A stretch of DNA of 64,000 nt from JANXZS01 sp963797255 (lineage in GTDB: Bacteria > Acidobacteriota > Terriglobia > Terriglobales > Acidobacteriaceae): positions 372,001-436,000 of the forward strand of contig CAWCOV010000019.1 in the NCBI GenBank assembly GCA_963797255.1, given 5' to 3'. The notes under the pieces were generated by a model that saw only the letters and a list, made by a program, of their open reading frames with translations, searched no databases and had not been told where the DNA came from. Each line of letters starts with the position of its first letter. Position 1 is the stretch's first letter. Both the position numbers and the translations under genes were made by a program. Positions 18,430 through 26,678 of the stretch are shown piece after piece.

Positions 18430-18924
18430 TTTGTAACCCTTCCTCATGGTTAATAAAAGTGCATCAAAGAGTAACTAGAAGTGGCGGATCGTCTGGCAAG
18501 CAGCCCTCTTCCGTTTTCACGCACCGCAGCTCAAATGAAACCGGTGGTTACACCTTTACTGCAATTGGGCCGCCAAAGATGAGGCTATACGGTGGAAATC
18601 GTAACTTGCTGGAAACACGCCAGTAATCCTGCCAATTTTCCATCTATGTCGGCTCCTTCCAATTCGCTAAATATGAAAATCCATATGATTCCAAAAAGAG
18701 AATATGAAAAGTGTCAGCCGTCACAGCCTTCCGAATTGCCTGGGATTAGGCTACGTCGGGCGACCGCATCAATCCGTGGGTGCGCCCAAGTAAATCTAAC
18801 CTGTTTGCAACATTGACACCCACGAACTCATTGATTTTAAAAGCAAATAAATCTTGACTGTTGCGCGATGCTCGGACGGCCGCCGGATCCCTCACGCGGG
18901 ATTCGCGATACACTCCTTTTCATC
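18430..18924. other. Intergenic region between divergent receptor and rlmH
   Basis: This 495-bp AT-richer stretch must hold the leftward promoter for the receptor and the rightward promoter for rlmH and the genes after it. No gene, RNA element or strong operator was identified by eye. Confidence 0.5.
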
Positions 18925-19371
18925 TTGAAAATCCATTTGATTGCGCTGGCGGGCCGGGCAAAAAGCGATGCTTTTGACTCGCTTGCGCGCCTGTATCTTG
19001 ATCGCCTGGACCCCTACATCAAGACAGAGTCCACCGTTCTCCGGAATGAAGAGCTTTTCTTTGACTGGGTGGAGCGCCAGCGATCCCGGACAGCGCCCGT
19101 GCTTTTGCTGCTGGACAGCCGTGGACAACAATTTTCGTCCGTTGAGTTCTCCACGTGGCTGGGAAAGCAGCGTGACGGTGGCACCCAGACGCTTGTGGTT
19201 GCAATCGGTCCCGCGGATGGCTGGTCGGCGACAGCCCGCGAGAGGGCGGACAAATTGCTTTCGTTAGGCCCAATGACGCTGCCGCATGAACTCGTTCGCG
19301 TGGTGCTGGCCGAGCAACTCTATCGTGCATTTACAATTCTCGCGGGACATCCGTATCACAGCGGGCACTGA
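18925..19371 (+). CDS. rlmH: 23S rRNA (pseudouridine1915-N3)-methyltransferase RlmH
   Basis: About 148 residues. RlmH is a SPOUT-class enzyme methylating pseudouridine 1915 of 23S rRNA. The C-terminal SAM-knot signature YRAFTILAGHPYHSGH is clear, and QTLVVAIGPADGW with the following LSLGPMTLPHELVR matches the cofactor loop. The frame is open from ATG 18868, but the family starts with a Met-Lys-Ile-type strand, which here corresponds to TTG at 18925 (codons for KIHLIALAG follow). A TTG start is therefore preferred. It heads a rightward block with the cobO-like gene and accD. Confidence 0.9.
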   Translation: MKIHLIALAGRAKSDAFDSLARLYLDRLDPYIKTESTVLRNEELFFDWVERQRSRTAPVLLLLDSRGQQFSSVEFSTWLGKQRDGGTQTLVVAIGPADGWSATARERADKLLSLGPMTLPHELVRVVLAEQLYRAFTILAGHPYHSGH

Positions 19372-19408
19372 GCAGCTTTCACCAAGGCAAAACGGGAGAA
19401 TGCAAAAC

Positions 19409-19957
19409 ATGGCTGAAGTGCCGGTCGAGTCACGCAAGGGTCTCATCCTTATCAATACAGGGCCGGGCAAGGGCAAGACGACTGCTGCCATGGGAACTGC
19501 CTTGCGCGCGGTTGGGAACGGCATGCGGGTGCTGATGCTTCAGTTTCTAAAGGGTTCCTGGCACTACGGCGAGCTGGATGCGGTGAAGCCATTCGGCGAC
19601 AATTTCGTGATGAAGCAGATGGGCCGGGGATTCGTGAAGGTGGGCGGTGCCGAGACGGATCCAGAAGATTCAAGGCTTGTCGACGAAGCATGGCAGGAGG
19701 CGCGGCGCGCCATTCTTTCCGGTGAATGGGATATGGTCGTGCTGGACGAGATTAATTACGCGATTGGATACGGCATGCTTGATCCTGAGAAAGTAGTGGA
19801 GACGTTGAAACAGCGGCCGGAGATGGTGCACGTGATCTTGACGGGACGGAACGCGCATCCTTCTTTAATTGAAATCGCCGACACGGTTACGGAGATGCGG
19901 CAAGTGAAACATGCATACGAGAGCGGCATCCTCGCCCAGCGTGGCATTGAGTATTGA
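19409..19957 (+). CDS. cobO: Cob(I)yrinic acid a,c-diamide adenosyltransferase (CobO/BtuR type)
   Basis: About 182 residues. It should transfer adenosyl from ATP to cobalt of corrinoids. Seen: P-loop TGPGKGKTT (residues 17-25), the MLQFLKGSWHYGE segment, the DMVVLDEINYAIGYGM Walker-B region, and the C-terminal VILTGRNAHP plus AYESGILAQRGIEY, all typical of CobA/CobO/BtuR. GGGAGA about nine bases before ATG 19409 decides the start; the frame is open further upstream. No other corrinoid gene or cobalamin riboswitch is seen here, so it may serve salvage of corrinoids. Sure of family, less sure of exact substrate. Confidence 0.92.
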   Translation: MAEVPVESRKGLILINTGPGKGKTTAAMGTALRAVGNGMRVLMLQFLKGSWHYGELDAVKPFGDNFVMKQMGRGFVKVGGAETDPEDSRLVDEAWQEARRAILSGEWDMVVLDEINYAIGYGMLDPEKVVETLKQRPEMVHVILTGRNAHPSLIEIADTVTEMRQVKHAYESGILAQRGIEY

Positions 19958-20009
19958 TCCAGGGGTATGGGAAAAATGAGTTGTTGGTTGGTAGCAGGGA
20001 AAGGGAATC

Positions 20010-20930
20010 ATGGCCTGGTTTAAGCGACAGGAAGCGGAATCGGAAGATGTGCCGTTTGGGAGTTCAGTCGATGCTGCCGGCGAGAAGAGGGTAAAGACTG
20101 AGGGACTTTGGATCAAGTGTGATGGTTGCCGTCAGACGATTTGGAAGGCCGACCTTGAGGCCAACCTGATGGTCTGTCCAAAGTGCGACAAGCACTTCCG
20201 CATTGGCGCACGACAGCGCATCGAGATGCTGCTTGATCCCGGCTACGAACTTGTCGATATGGAGCTTCGATCCACGGATCCCTTGAAGTTTGTTGATACC
20301 AAACCTTACGCGGCACGACTCGAGAAAGCCCGCAAGGATACTGGGTTGAATGACGCAATCATCAACGCCCTGGGAACACTGGGCCCGCACAAAGTTGTGC
20401 TGAGTGTGATGGAGTATTCGTTCATCGGCGGGAGTATGGGCTGTGTTGTGGGTGAGACGATCGCTCGCGCAGTGGACCGCTCGCTTGCTACCGGACACCC
20501 GCTGATCATCGTTGCCTCGTCGGGCGGAGCACGCATGATGGAAGGCGTCACCAGCTTGATGCAGTTGGCCAAGATATCCTCTGGCCTTGGTCTGCTGGAC
20601 GACGCGAAGGTTCCTTATATATCGGTGATGGCCGATCCCACCACGGGTGGAGTTACGGCAAGCTTCGCCATGTTGGGAGACTTGAACATTGCGGAGCCCG
20701 GCGCTCTGATTGGGTTTGCGGGACCGCGCGTGATCGAACAAACAATTCGACAGAAGCTGCCTGAGGGATTTCAGCGGGCGGAGTTCCTGCTTGAACATGG
20801 AATGCTGGATGCCGTGGTGCAGCGCCGTGATATGAAGAGCTACCTGATTCGCGCGCTGGACTTTATGCAGCCACAGTCGGCAAAGGAAACAGCAGTTGAA
20901 ATTCCCGTTGACTCGAACTCCCTCGCCTGA
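20010..20930 (+). CDS. accD: Acetyl-CoA carboxylase carboxyltransferase subunit beta
   Basis: A 306-residue AccD, which with AccA moves carboxyl from biotin to acetyl-CoA to make malonyl-CoA. Seen: an N-terminal four-Cys zinc ribbon (Cys37, 40, 56, 59), then the crotonase-fold domain with SSGGARMMEG and GGVTASFAMLGDLNIAEPGALIGFAG (the latter as two adjacent motifs). A GGGAAAGGGA sequence precedes the ATG. accA is not in the window. It is followed about 40 bp later by folC, the common accD-folC order. Confidence 0.97.
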   Translation: MAWFKRQEAESEDVPFGSSVDAAGEKRVKTEGLWIKCDGCRQTIWKADLEANLMVCPKCDKHFRIGARQRIEMLLDPGYELVDMELRSTDPLKFVDTKPYAARLEKARKDTGLNDAIINALGTLGPHKVVLSVMEYSFIGGSMGCVVGETIARAVDRSLATGHPLIIVASSGGARMMEGVTSLMQLAKISSGLGLLDDAKVPYISVMADPTTGGVTASFAMLGDLNIAEPGALIGFAGPRVIEQTIRQKLPEGFQRAEFLLEHGMLDAVVQRRDMKSYLIRALDFMQPQSAKETAVEIPVDSNSLA

Positions 20931-20972
20931 TGATGGGGTTCTCAATCAAGGTACTTCGGCAGGCCTAGAATA

Positions 20973-22337
20973 GTGGATATGTCTTACGCAGCGGCTGTCG
21001 AAAGTTTGTTGATGCTCAGCGGGGAGCTTCATAGTCCCGCGGGTACGCCGCGCCGCAAGTTTCGACTGGAAGACATGCGCGTTTTAATGGCCGCTTTGGG
21101 CGACCCGCAACTGCAGTTCCCTTCTATTCTGGTTGCCGGGACAAACGGCAAAGGCTCTACCTGCTCCACGCTTGCAAGCATTCTCAACGCTGCTGGTTAC
21201 CGGGTTGGGCTCTACACGTCGCCTCACCTTTCCCGCGTGAACGAGCGCATTCATGTGTCAGCTGAAGCAATTGCGGACGAGGCTTTCGCCCAGCGCTACT
21301 TCCGCGTGCATGAAGCTGCTGTGCAACTTGTGAATGAAGGCCGGCTGCCGGCTTTGCCAAGCTTTTTCGAGACGATGACAGCAATCGCCTTTCTTACGTT
21401 TGCCGAAGAGAGAGTGCAGATTGCGGTGCTTGAAGTTGGTATGGGTGGGCGATTGGACGCCACGAATATCGTGGAGCCGCTCATCTCTGTGATCACCGAT
21501 ATTTCGCTGGATCACACGGAATGGCTCGGTCCAACTGTGGAAGCAATTGCGCGTGAGAAGGCCGGTATCCTGCGCGAGAACGGCGTTCTTGTGACATTGT
21601 CCCAGTTGCCTGAGGCGAACCACGCAATCGGAGAAGTGGCGACTGCGCTGAATGTTCGCGGAGTAAATGCGGCCGAATTCATTCCCTTCCAGCCATCGCG
21701 GACATGGCGCAATCGCTATCCGCTCGAAGTGCTCGGAAGCGTGATTGAAGTCGATTCGCCGCTGGCGGGCGTACATCAGCAACGCAATATCGCACTGGCG
21801 ATTTCTGCCGCTGTCGAAATACGTAACTATCACGGTTACAATATAAATGCTGCTGCAATTGAGTCGGGCATTCGCTCCACGGATTGGCCGGGGAGGCTTG
21901 AAACTTTCGCCGGCGACGAACTCCATGCCGAAGTCCTGATTGACGTTGCCCACAACCCCGCTGGGGCGTGGGCATTGCGCGCGGCCCTTTCGTCGCGAAG
22001 TGATGTGACGCCGTCAACGCTGGTGTTCGGATGTTTGGGGGATAAGGCAATCGCGGAGATGGCGCAGATCCTCTTCCCTTGCTTCGAGCGCGTGATCCTT
22101 GTCCGCGTTGATTCTCCAAGAGCAGCTTCGCTGGACGAAATGGAAACGGCTGGTGCGCCTACCGGTGTTCCGATGCAGCGAGCAAGCGATGCAACAGATG
22201 CCTTGAACGTGGCGCTCGACGAGACACCAGCGGATCGGCTGATTGTCGTTTGCGGATCGGTCTATTTGGTCGGCAAAGTGCGCGAATTGATTCCGAAAAC
22301 GTCGTCCAAAAAAGAAACCGCGAGGTCGACCGCATGA
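20973..22337 (+). CDS. folC: Bifunctional folylpolyglutamate synthase/dihydrofolate synthase
   Basis: A 454-residue Mur-ligase-type enzyme that adds glutamate to dihydropteroate and to folates. Seen: P-loop GTNGKGST (about 57-64), TSPHLSRVNERI, the GMGGRLDATNI motif, ISLDHTEWLG, and the C-terminal domain start DVAHNPAGAWALRAAL. The start is GTG at 20973 or ATG two codons later. The stop overlaps the plsC start by the ATGA arrangement, which suggests translational coupling. Confidence 0.96.
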   Translation: MDMSYAAAVESLLMLSGELHSPAGTPRRKFRLEDMRVLMAALGDPQLQFPSILVAGTNGKGSTCSTLASILNAAGYRVGLYTSPHLSRVNERIHVSAEAIADEAFAQRYFRVHEAAVQLVNEGRLPALPSFFETMTAIAFLTFAEERVQIAVLEVGMGGRLDATNIVEPLISVITDISLDHTEWLGPTVEAIAREKAGILRENGVLVTLSQLPEANHAIGEVATALNVRGVNAAEFIPFQPSRTWRNRYPLEVLGSVIEVDSPLAGVHQQRNIALAISAAVEIRNYHGYNINAAAIESGIRSTDWPGRLETFAGDELHAEVLIDVAHNPAGAWALRAALSSRSDVTPSTLVFGCLGDKAIAEMAQILFPCFERVILVRVDSPRAASLDEMETAGAPTGVPMQRASDATDALNVALDETPADRLIVVCGSVYLVGKVRELIPKTSSKKETARSTA

Positions 22338-23146
22338 CACATCGGCCTTCATCGCTTACACTGCGCAACCGGCTCGTGTCCGACCTGATCCAGACACCCC
22401 TTTTTGGCCTTGCAACGATAGGCTTTGGGAGCTTATCGATTGCCTCTTCCGTCGTGGACAAGCACGGCCGACTTCAGCATAAGATTGCCCGGGCCTGGGC
22501 GAAGACCACGGTGCGAATCAGCTTGTCTCCGCTGATAATTATTGGCGCGGAAAACCTTCAAAAGGCTCCAGTCGCTGTTTACGCTGCCAACCACACGTCT
22601 TACATGGATACGCCCGTACTATTTGCGGCGCTGCCCTTCCAGTTTCGGATCCTGGCCAAGCAGCAGCTTTGGAAGGTCCCCTTCATCGGTTGGCACCTCG
22701 ACCGTTCCGGCCAAATACCTGTGGACATATCCACCCAGCGATCCGCCATTTCGAGTCTTGGCGCCGCCGTGCGAGCCCTAAAGGCTGGAATGCCGCTGGT
22801 CGTCTTCCCGGAGGGAGGCCGCACAGAAACCGGACACCCGCAGGACTTTCAAAGCGGGGCCGCCTATCTCGCGATTCGCGCGCAGGTCCCTCTGGTACCG
22901 ATGGCTTTAGTCGGGGTGTACGGGCTGCTGCCAATCCACACGCGGCAGTTTCATCCACGACCGCTGAAGCTCATTGTCGGCGAACCCATCTCAACTTTGG
23001 ACTACACCACTCGCCAGATCGATCAATTGAATAATCGCTTGCGGGATGAGGTCAATCGCATGTATTACGAGAACGGCGGTATGCCGGAGCCGGAAACTCA
23101 GCCGGAAGGTTCTACTATCTCGAATGCGCTGGAGCAGAATCAATGA
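22334..23146 (+). CDS. plsC: 1-acyl-sn-glycerol-3-phosphate acyltransferase
   Basis: About 270 residues of the PlsC/LPLAT family, which acylates lysophosphatidic acid at the membrane. Seen: the catalytic HX4D as NHTSYMD (His87, Asp92) and the substrate motif FPEGGRTETG near 157-166, with a hydrophobic N-terminal segment. ATG at 22334 overlaps the folC stop (ATGA), which decides the start over longer alternatives. Its own stop overlaps the next start in the same way at 23143. Confidence 0.94.
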   Translation: MTHRPSSLTLRNRLVSDLIQTPLFGLATIGFGSLSIASSVVDKHGRLQHKIARAWAKTTVRISLSPLIIIGAENLQKAPVAVYAANHTSYMDTPVLFAALPFQFRILAKQQLWKVPFIGWHLDRSGQIPVDISTQRSAISSLGAAVRALKAGMPLVVFPEGGRTETGHPQDFQSGAAYLAIRAQVPLVPMALVGVYGLLPIHTRQFHPRPLKLIVGEPISTLDYTTRQIDQLNNRLRDEVNRMYYENGGMPEPETQPEGSTISNALEQNQ

Positions 23147-23893
23147 AGGTTGTTCGAATCGCTGTTCCGGAGCCCACGTCACGCGACGCGAGCTATAACC
23201 AGCGCTGCTGGCCACAGTACGCGCACGCAATCCACTCCTGTGGCGGCGTCGCGGTACCTATCCCCCTCGGGGAAAGCCAGGCAAGCGTCGCTCACACGAT
23301 TGGCGGATGCAACGGGATCTTGCTTCCCGGCAGTCCTGCGGATCTGAATCCGCAAAAATACGGCCAGGAGCCCGAGCCTGAGTGCGCGGCGCCGGACTCC
23401 TGATCGCGAAGCCGTGGATGAACTTCTCCTGCAAGATGCCTTCAACCTGCAGAAACCCATCTTCGGCATATGTTATGGGGTGCAGGCACTGAACGTCTGG
23501 AGGAACGGCACTCTCCGCCAACACATAGCGGGTGGCTTGCACGATCAGTCGAAGAAGGCCGAAGCCCATCAGATCGAGGTTCGTTCTGATTCGCGAATTG
23601 CGGGAATGATCCCACAAGCTTTCTCAAATGCAATCAAGGTGAATTCCAGCCATCATCAGTCAGCGCTCGTTCCGGGAGATGGCCTGGCTGTCGTTGGTGT
23701 TTGTAAGGATGATGGCGTGATCGAGGCGCTGGAGCTGGTCAATTCAGACCAATTCGTCATGGGAGTTCAATGGCATCCTGAGCGGACCTTTGGGACCGAT
23801 GCATTCTCCCGGGCGCTGTTTGAGTCCTTTGTGGCTGCCGCATCTTCCTGGAAACTCAGGCCGATTCAGGAATCTGTACTCTCTTCTCGATGA
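23143..23893 (+). CDS. Class I glutamine amidotransferase, gamma-glutamyl-GABA hydrolase (PuuD)-like, one frameshift
   Basis: Two overlapping frames together give about 249 residues of the peptidase C26 family, which hydrolyses gamma-glutamyl-GABA or similar amides. First part: SYNQRCWPQYAHAIH and ILLPGSPADLNP. Second part: the nucleophile elbow FGICYGVQALNV and the catalytic GVQWHPERTF. The frame changes near 23390-23396 with one extra base, plausibly in a GG; the second frame continues with PDREAVDELLLQDAF, a conserved stretch. The gene is coupled by ATGA overlaps to plsC and to rsmG, so the locus is otherwise orderly. Sequencing error is likely. The true amide substrate is unknown. Confidence 0.85.
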
Positions 23894-24495
23894 GCCGGCT
23901 CAATGAGCTTCTGGTTGAGAGCGGGATTGAACCGCTTTCAGCAGACGTTGACCTCCAGTTCTCGTCGTACCTGGAGCTTCTTTTGAAATGGAATGCGAAG
24001 CTGAATCTGACGTCCATTCGTACATCGGACGAGATTCTTAAGCGCCACTTTGTGGAATCCATCTTCTGCGCCCATCAATTACCGGAGGGCGTGAAGACCC
24101 TGCTGGATTTTGGGTCCGGAGGAGGTTTTCCGGGCGTCCCAATTGCCGTCTGCAGACCTGACATCGCGGTAACTCTTTCCGAGTCCCAAGGGAAGAAGGC
24201 AGCGTTTTTAAGAGAAGCGGTCCGGACTCTGGGATTGAAAGCGAGCGTCCATGGGGGCCGAGCCGAGGAATTGAAGTCAGTTTTCGATGCAGTTACGCTC
24301 CGAGCAGTGGAAAAGATGGGGGAGGCGGTCTCCGAGGCAGTCGAGCGTCTGGCTCCGGGTGGCTACATGGTTCTTATGATCGGCGCAGCAGATGCGGCTA
24401 GTTTGGGCGAGCCTCGCCTGGCATGGGGAACTCCGATTCCTATGCCCGGTTCTGAGAATCGTGTGATTTTGTTAGGTCGGCGGGAGCTGTCCTAG
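23890..24495 (+). CDS. rsmG: 16S rRNA (guanine527-N7)-methyltransferase RsmG
   Basis: A 201-residue RsmG (GidB), which methylates G527 of 16S rRNA using SAM. Seen: SAM-binding loop DFGSGGGFPG (73-82), LLLKWNAKLNLTSIR upstream of it, and SQGKKAAFLREAVRTLGL after it. ATGA overlap with the upstream gene fixes the start. It is followed by a short region with parS sites and then parA-parB, the widely conserved gidB-parA-parB order that is often near the replication origin. Confidence 0.97.
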   Translation: MSRLNELLVESGIEPLSADVDLQFSSYLELLLKWNAKLNLTSIRTSDEILKRHFVESIFCAHQLPEGVKTLLDFGSGGGFPGVPIAVCRPDIAVTLSESQGKKAAFLREAVRTLGLKASVHGGRAEELKSVFDAVTLRAVEKMGEAVSEAVERLAPGGYMVLMIGAADAASLGEPRLAWGTPIPMPGSENRVILLGRRELS

Positions 24496-24509
24496 TCTCT
24501 TCGGAGCAA

Positions 24510-24525
24510 TGTTCCACGTGGAACA
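24510..24525. promoter_or_regulatory. parS site 1 (ParB-binding palindrome)
   Basis: A perfect 16-bp palindrome TGTTCCACGTGGAACA. It matches the bacterial parS consensus (TGTTTCACGTGAAACA) except for one symmetric base pair in each arm, and lies just upstream of parA, as expected for a centromere-like ParB loading site. Confidence 0.92.
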
Positions 24526-24544
24526 AGCCTTCAGAAGAGCGCCG

Positions 24545-24560
24545 TGTTCCACGTGGAACA
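24545..24560. promoter_or_regulatory. parS site 2 (ParB-binding palindrome)
   Basis: An identical copy of the 16-bp palindrome, 35 bp from the first copy. A degenerate third version with 12 of 16 matching positions can be aligned at 24603-24618. Confidence 0.92.
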
Positions 24561-24767
24561 TCCAGAATTATTTACGAAGATTTCCACCGATGTCATCTTT
24601 TAGGTTCACCGTGGAACTCGGAAGCCGAAATCGTCCCAAATGCTGTAGGCAATAGGGATCTGGCCAGGTAAGCCCATATGCAAGAATAGTTCTCCACAGA
24701 TAGGTCCTCGTTCTGCACAGCTGGACCTTGTTGCGGAACCACCTGCCGCCCGATAGTCTTTGGGCTC

Positions 24768-25608
24768 ATGGGCAAGGTGCTGGCAATCGTTAACCAAAAA
24801 GGTGGAGTGGGCAAAACTACCACTGCCATCAATCTTTCCGCTGCCCTGGCGTTGGAAGGCCTGAATTGTCTTCTCCTCGACTGCGACCCCCAGGCGAACA
24901 CCACCGGCGGTCTCGGCGTGTCGCGCGATGAGCAGCGAATCTCGATGTACGACGTCCTGGTCGGCGAATCTCCTCTAACCGATGCAATCCTGCAGACCGA
25001 GATCGACACATTATCGTTGGTGCCGGGTAGCAAGAACCTGATTGGCGCAAACGTCGAACTTGTGCAGGCCGAACGTCGCTCGGAGAGGCTCCGCGAGGCC
25101 ATTGCCCCGATCCGTGATAACTACGACTTCATCCTCATGGACTGCCCTCCCGCGCTCGATTTGCTCACATTGAATGCGCTGGTCGCGGCGGACCGGCTGC
25201 TCGTCCCCATGCAAGCAGAGTATTTCGCGCTCGAGGGGATTAGCGAGCTGGTGAGCACGCTGGAGAGGGTTCGCTCCGCGTTCAATCCCAGTCTGAGTAT
25301 TGAGGGTGTTCTTCTTACGATGTACGACGACAGGACGAACCTGGCGCAACAGGTCACCGATAATCTCAAGGGATTTTTCGGCGAAAAGCTCTTCAATACT
25401 GTGATTCCGCGCAACGTCCGGCTGGCCGAGGCTCCGAGCCACGGAAAGCCAGTGGTTCTTGTACGATCCCCGTTCGCGAGGTGCCGAAAGCTATCGCGCT
25501 CTCGCTCTTGAGATCCTCACGCGGAACAATATCGTGAGCCCAAAGAGCCTGAAGTCCGAGCTGGCGCCGGTCCCGGAAATAAAGGTCCGTTTTTGGCCAT
25601 ATGCCTGA
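24768..25608 (+). CDS. parA: Chromosome-partitioning ATPase ParA (Soj), one frameshift near the 3' end
   Basis: A deviant Walker-A ATPase: NQKGGVGKTTTAINLS at the N-terminus, LLLDCDPQANTTGGLG, and FILMDCPPALDLLTLNAL. It partners ParB and parS in chromosome segregation. The uninterrupted frame ends at 25511 with an atypical tail. One extra base near 25457-25461 explains this: the other frame continues with YDPRSRGAESYRALALEIL, the normal ParA ending, and stops at 25608, giving about 279 residues. A homopolymer insertion (an extra T) would account for it, and since parA is usually conserved this is probably a sequence error. Confidence 0.95.
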
Positions 25609-25650
25609 TTCAGAAAGCCTTACCGCAGATTTCAGCAAGGATAATCATTA

Positions 25651-26568
25651 ATGAGTACGACAGTTGATCACACTAAACGTCGCGCCTTGGGCAAGGGCCT
25701 GGAGTCCCTGCTCCCGCGTGTTGCCCCACCAGCCCCAGCCGTAGCTAAAGAGAGCGTTCCTGAGCCTGCGCAAGAATCTGGCAAGCCGCGCGAGATCGCG
25801 GTGGAACTGATCGACAAGAACCCTTTTCAGACGCGAAGCCATTTTGACGAGCAACAACTCGCCGAGTTGGCAGCCTCCATTGCAGCGACGGGTGTTGTGC
25901 AGCCGGTGCTTCTTCGTCCCCTGCCGAACGGGCGCTTTCAACTGATTGCCGGGGAACGACGCTGGCTCGCCTCACAGAAGGCCGGCAAGGATTCCGTTCC
26001 GGCGATTCTCCGCCAAGTATCCGACGAGCAGGCGATGGAGATGACCATCGTTGAGAATCTTCAGCGCGCCGATCTGAACCCGATTGAGCAGGCCCGTGCG
26101 TATGAGCGTCTGAGCCGGGATTTCAAAATGACGCAGGAGCAGATGGCGCAGCGGACCGGCAAGGACCGCGCATCGGTGTCGAACTTCCTGCGATTGTTGC
26201 GGCTTCCAGCGGAAACGCAGGAACAGGTAGAAAAGGGCGTCCTCAGCTTTGGACACGCCCGCGCTCTGTTGGCTCTCGATTCACCAGAGATGGTTCTGAA
26301 GGCCGCCAAGAAGGTCACAGCGCTCTCCATGTCGGTTCGGCAGACTGAGAGCTACGTGCAGGGCCTGCTGAACCCTGAAAAGAAAGCTGGCGCGCAAAAA
26401 GAGGCTGAAGCGATCGATCCAAACGTGAAAGAAGCGCAGGACAGGCTGCAGCGGTCACTCGGATTGAAGGTTCGCATCGAGGATAAGAATGGCCGTGGAC
26501 GCGTGGTGATTGAATACGCACGGCTCGAAGACTTCGATGCCTTGATGGAAGCGATCACGGGCGAGTAG
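25651..26568 (+). CDS. parB: Chromosome-partitioning protein ParB (Spo0J)
   Basis: A 305-residue ParB. Seen: N-terminal basic RRALGKGLESLLP, the CTPase/ParB domain with NPFQTRSHFDEQQLAELAASI-like box (here in two parts) and LIAGERRWLAS, the ENLQRADLNPIEQARAYERL segment, the helix-turn-helix (TQEQMAQRTGKDRASVSNFLR) and a C-terminal dimerisation region ending in EAITGE. It should bind the two parS palindromes upstream of parA. It starts 42 bp after the corrected parA stop. Confidence 0.97.
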   Translation: MSTTVDHTKRRALGKGLESLLPRVAPPAPAVAKESVPEPAQESGKPREIAVELIDKNPFQTRSHFDEQQLAELAASIAATGVVQPVLLRPLPNGRFQLIAGERRWLASQKAGKDSVPAILRQVSDEQAMEMTIVENLQRADLNPIEQARAYERLSRDFKMTQEQMAQRTGKDRASVSNFLRLLRLPAETQEQVEKGVLSFGHARALLALDSPEMVLKAAKKVTALSMSVRQTESYVQGLLNPEKKAGAQKEAEAIDPNVKEAQDRLQRSLGLKVRIEDKNGRGRVVIEYARLEDFDALMEAITGE

Positions 26569-26678
26569 CAGTTCTATCAGCTAAGCATCTCCATGAGCGA
26601 GTCGCGCAAGCATGCCTTGCGTGTGCCCGCAAACGTCTCTGCTACACTTTTTCAACTTCATCAAGAGGACTGAAATTC

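Noticed and set aside
18430..18924. Operator or riboswitch in the rlmH upstream region
   Set aside because: Short near-palindromes are present, but none is long or repeated enough to support a named site.
19372..19408. Cobalamin riboswitch before the cobO-like gene
   Set aside because: The gap is too short for one, and no B12-box-like sequence was seen there or in the gap before rlmH.
24496..24767. Replication origin
   Set aside because: parS sites and rsmG-parA-parB order suggest origin proximity, but there is no dnaA, no cluster of good DnaA boxes and no obvious AT-rich unwinding element here.
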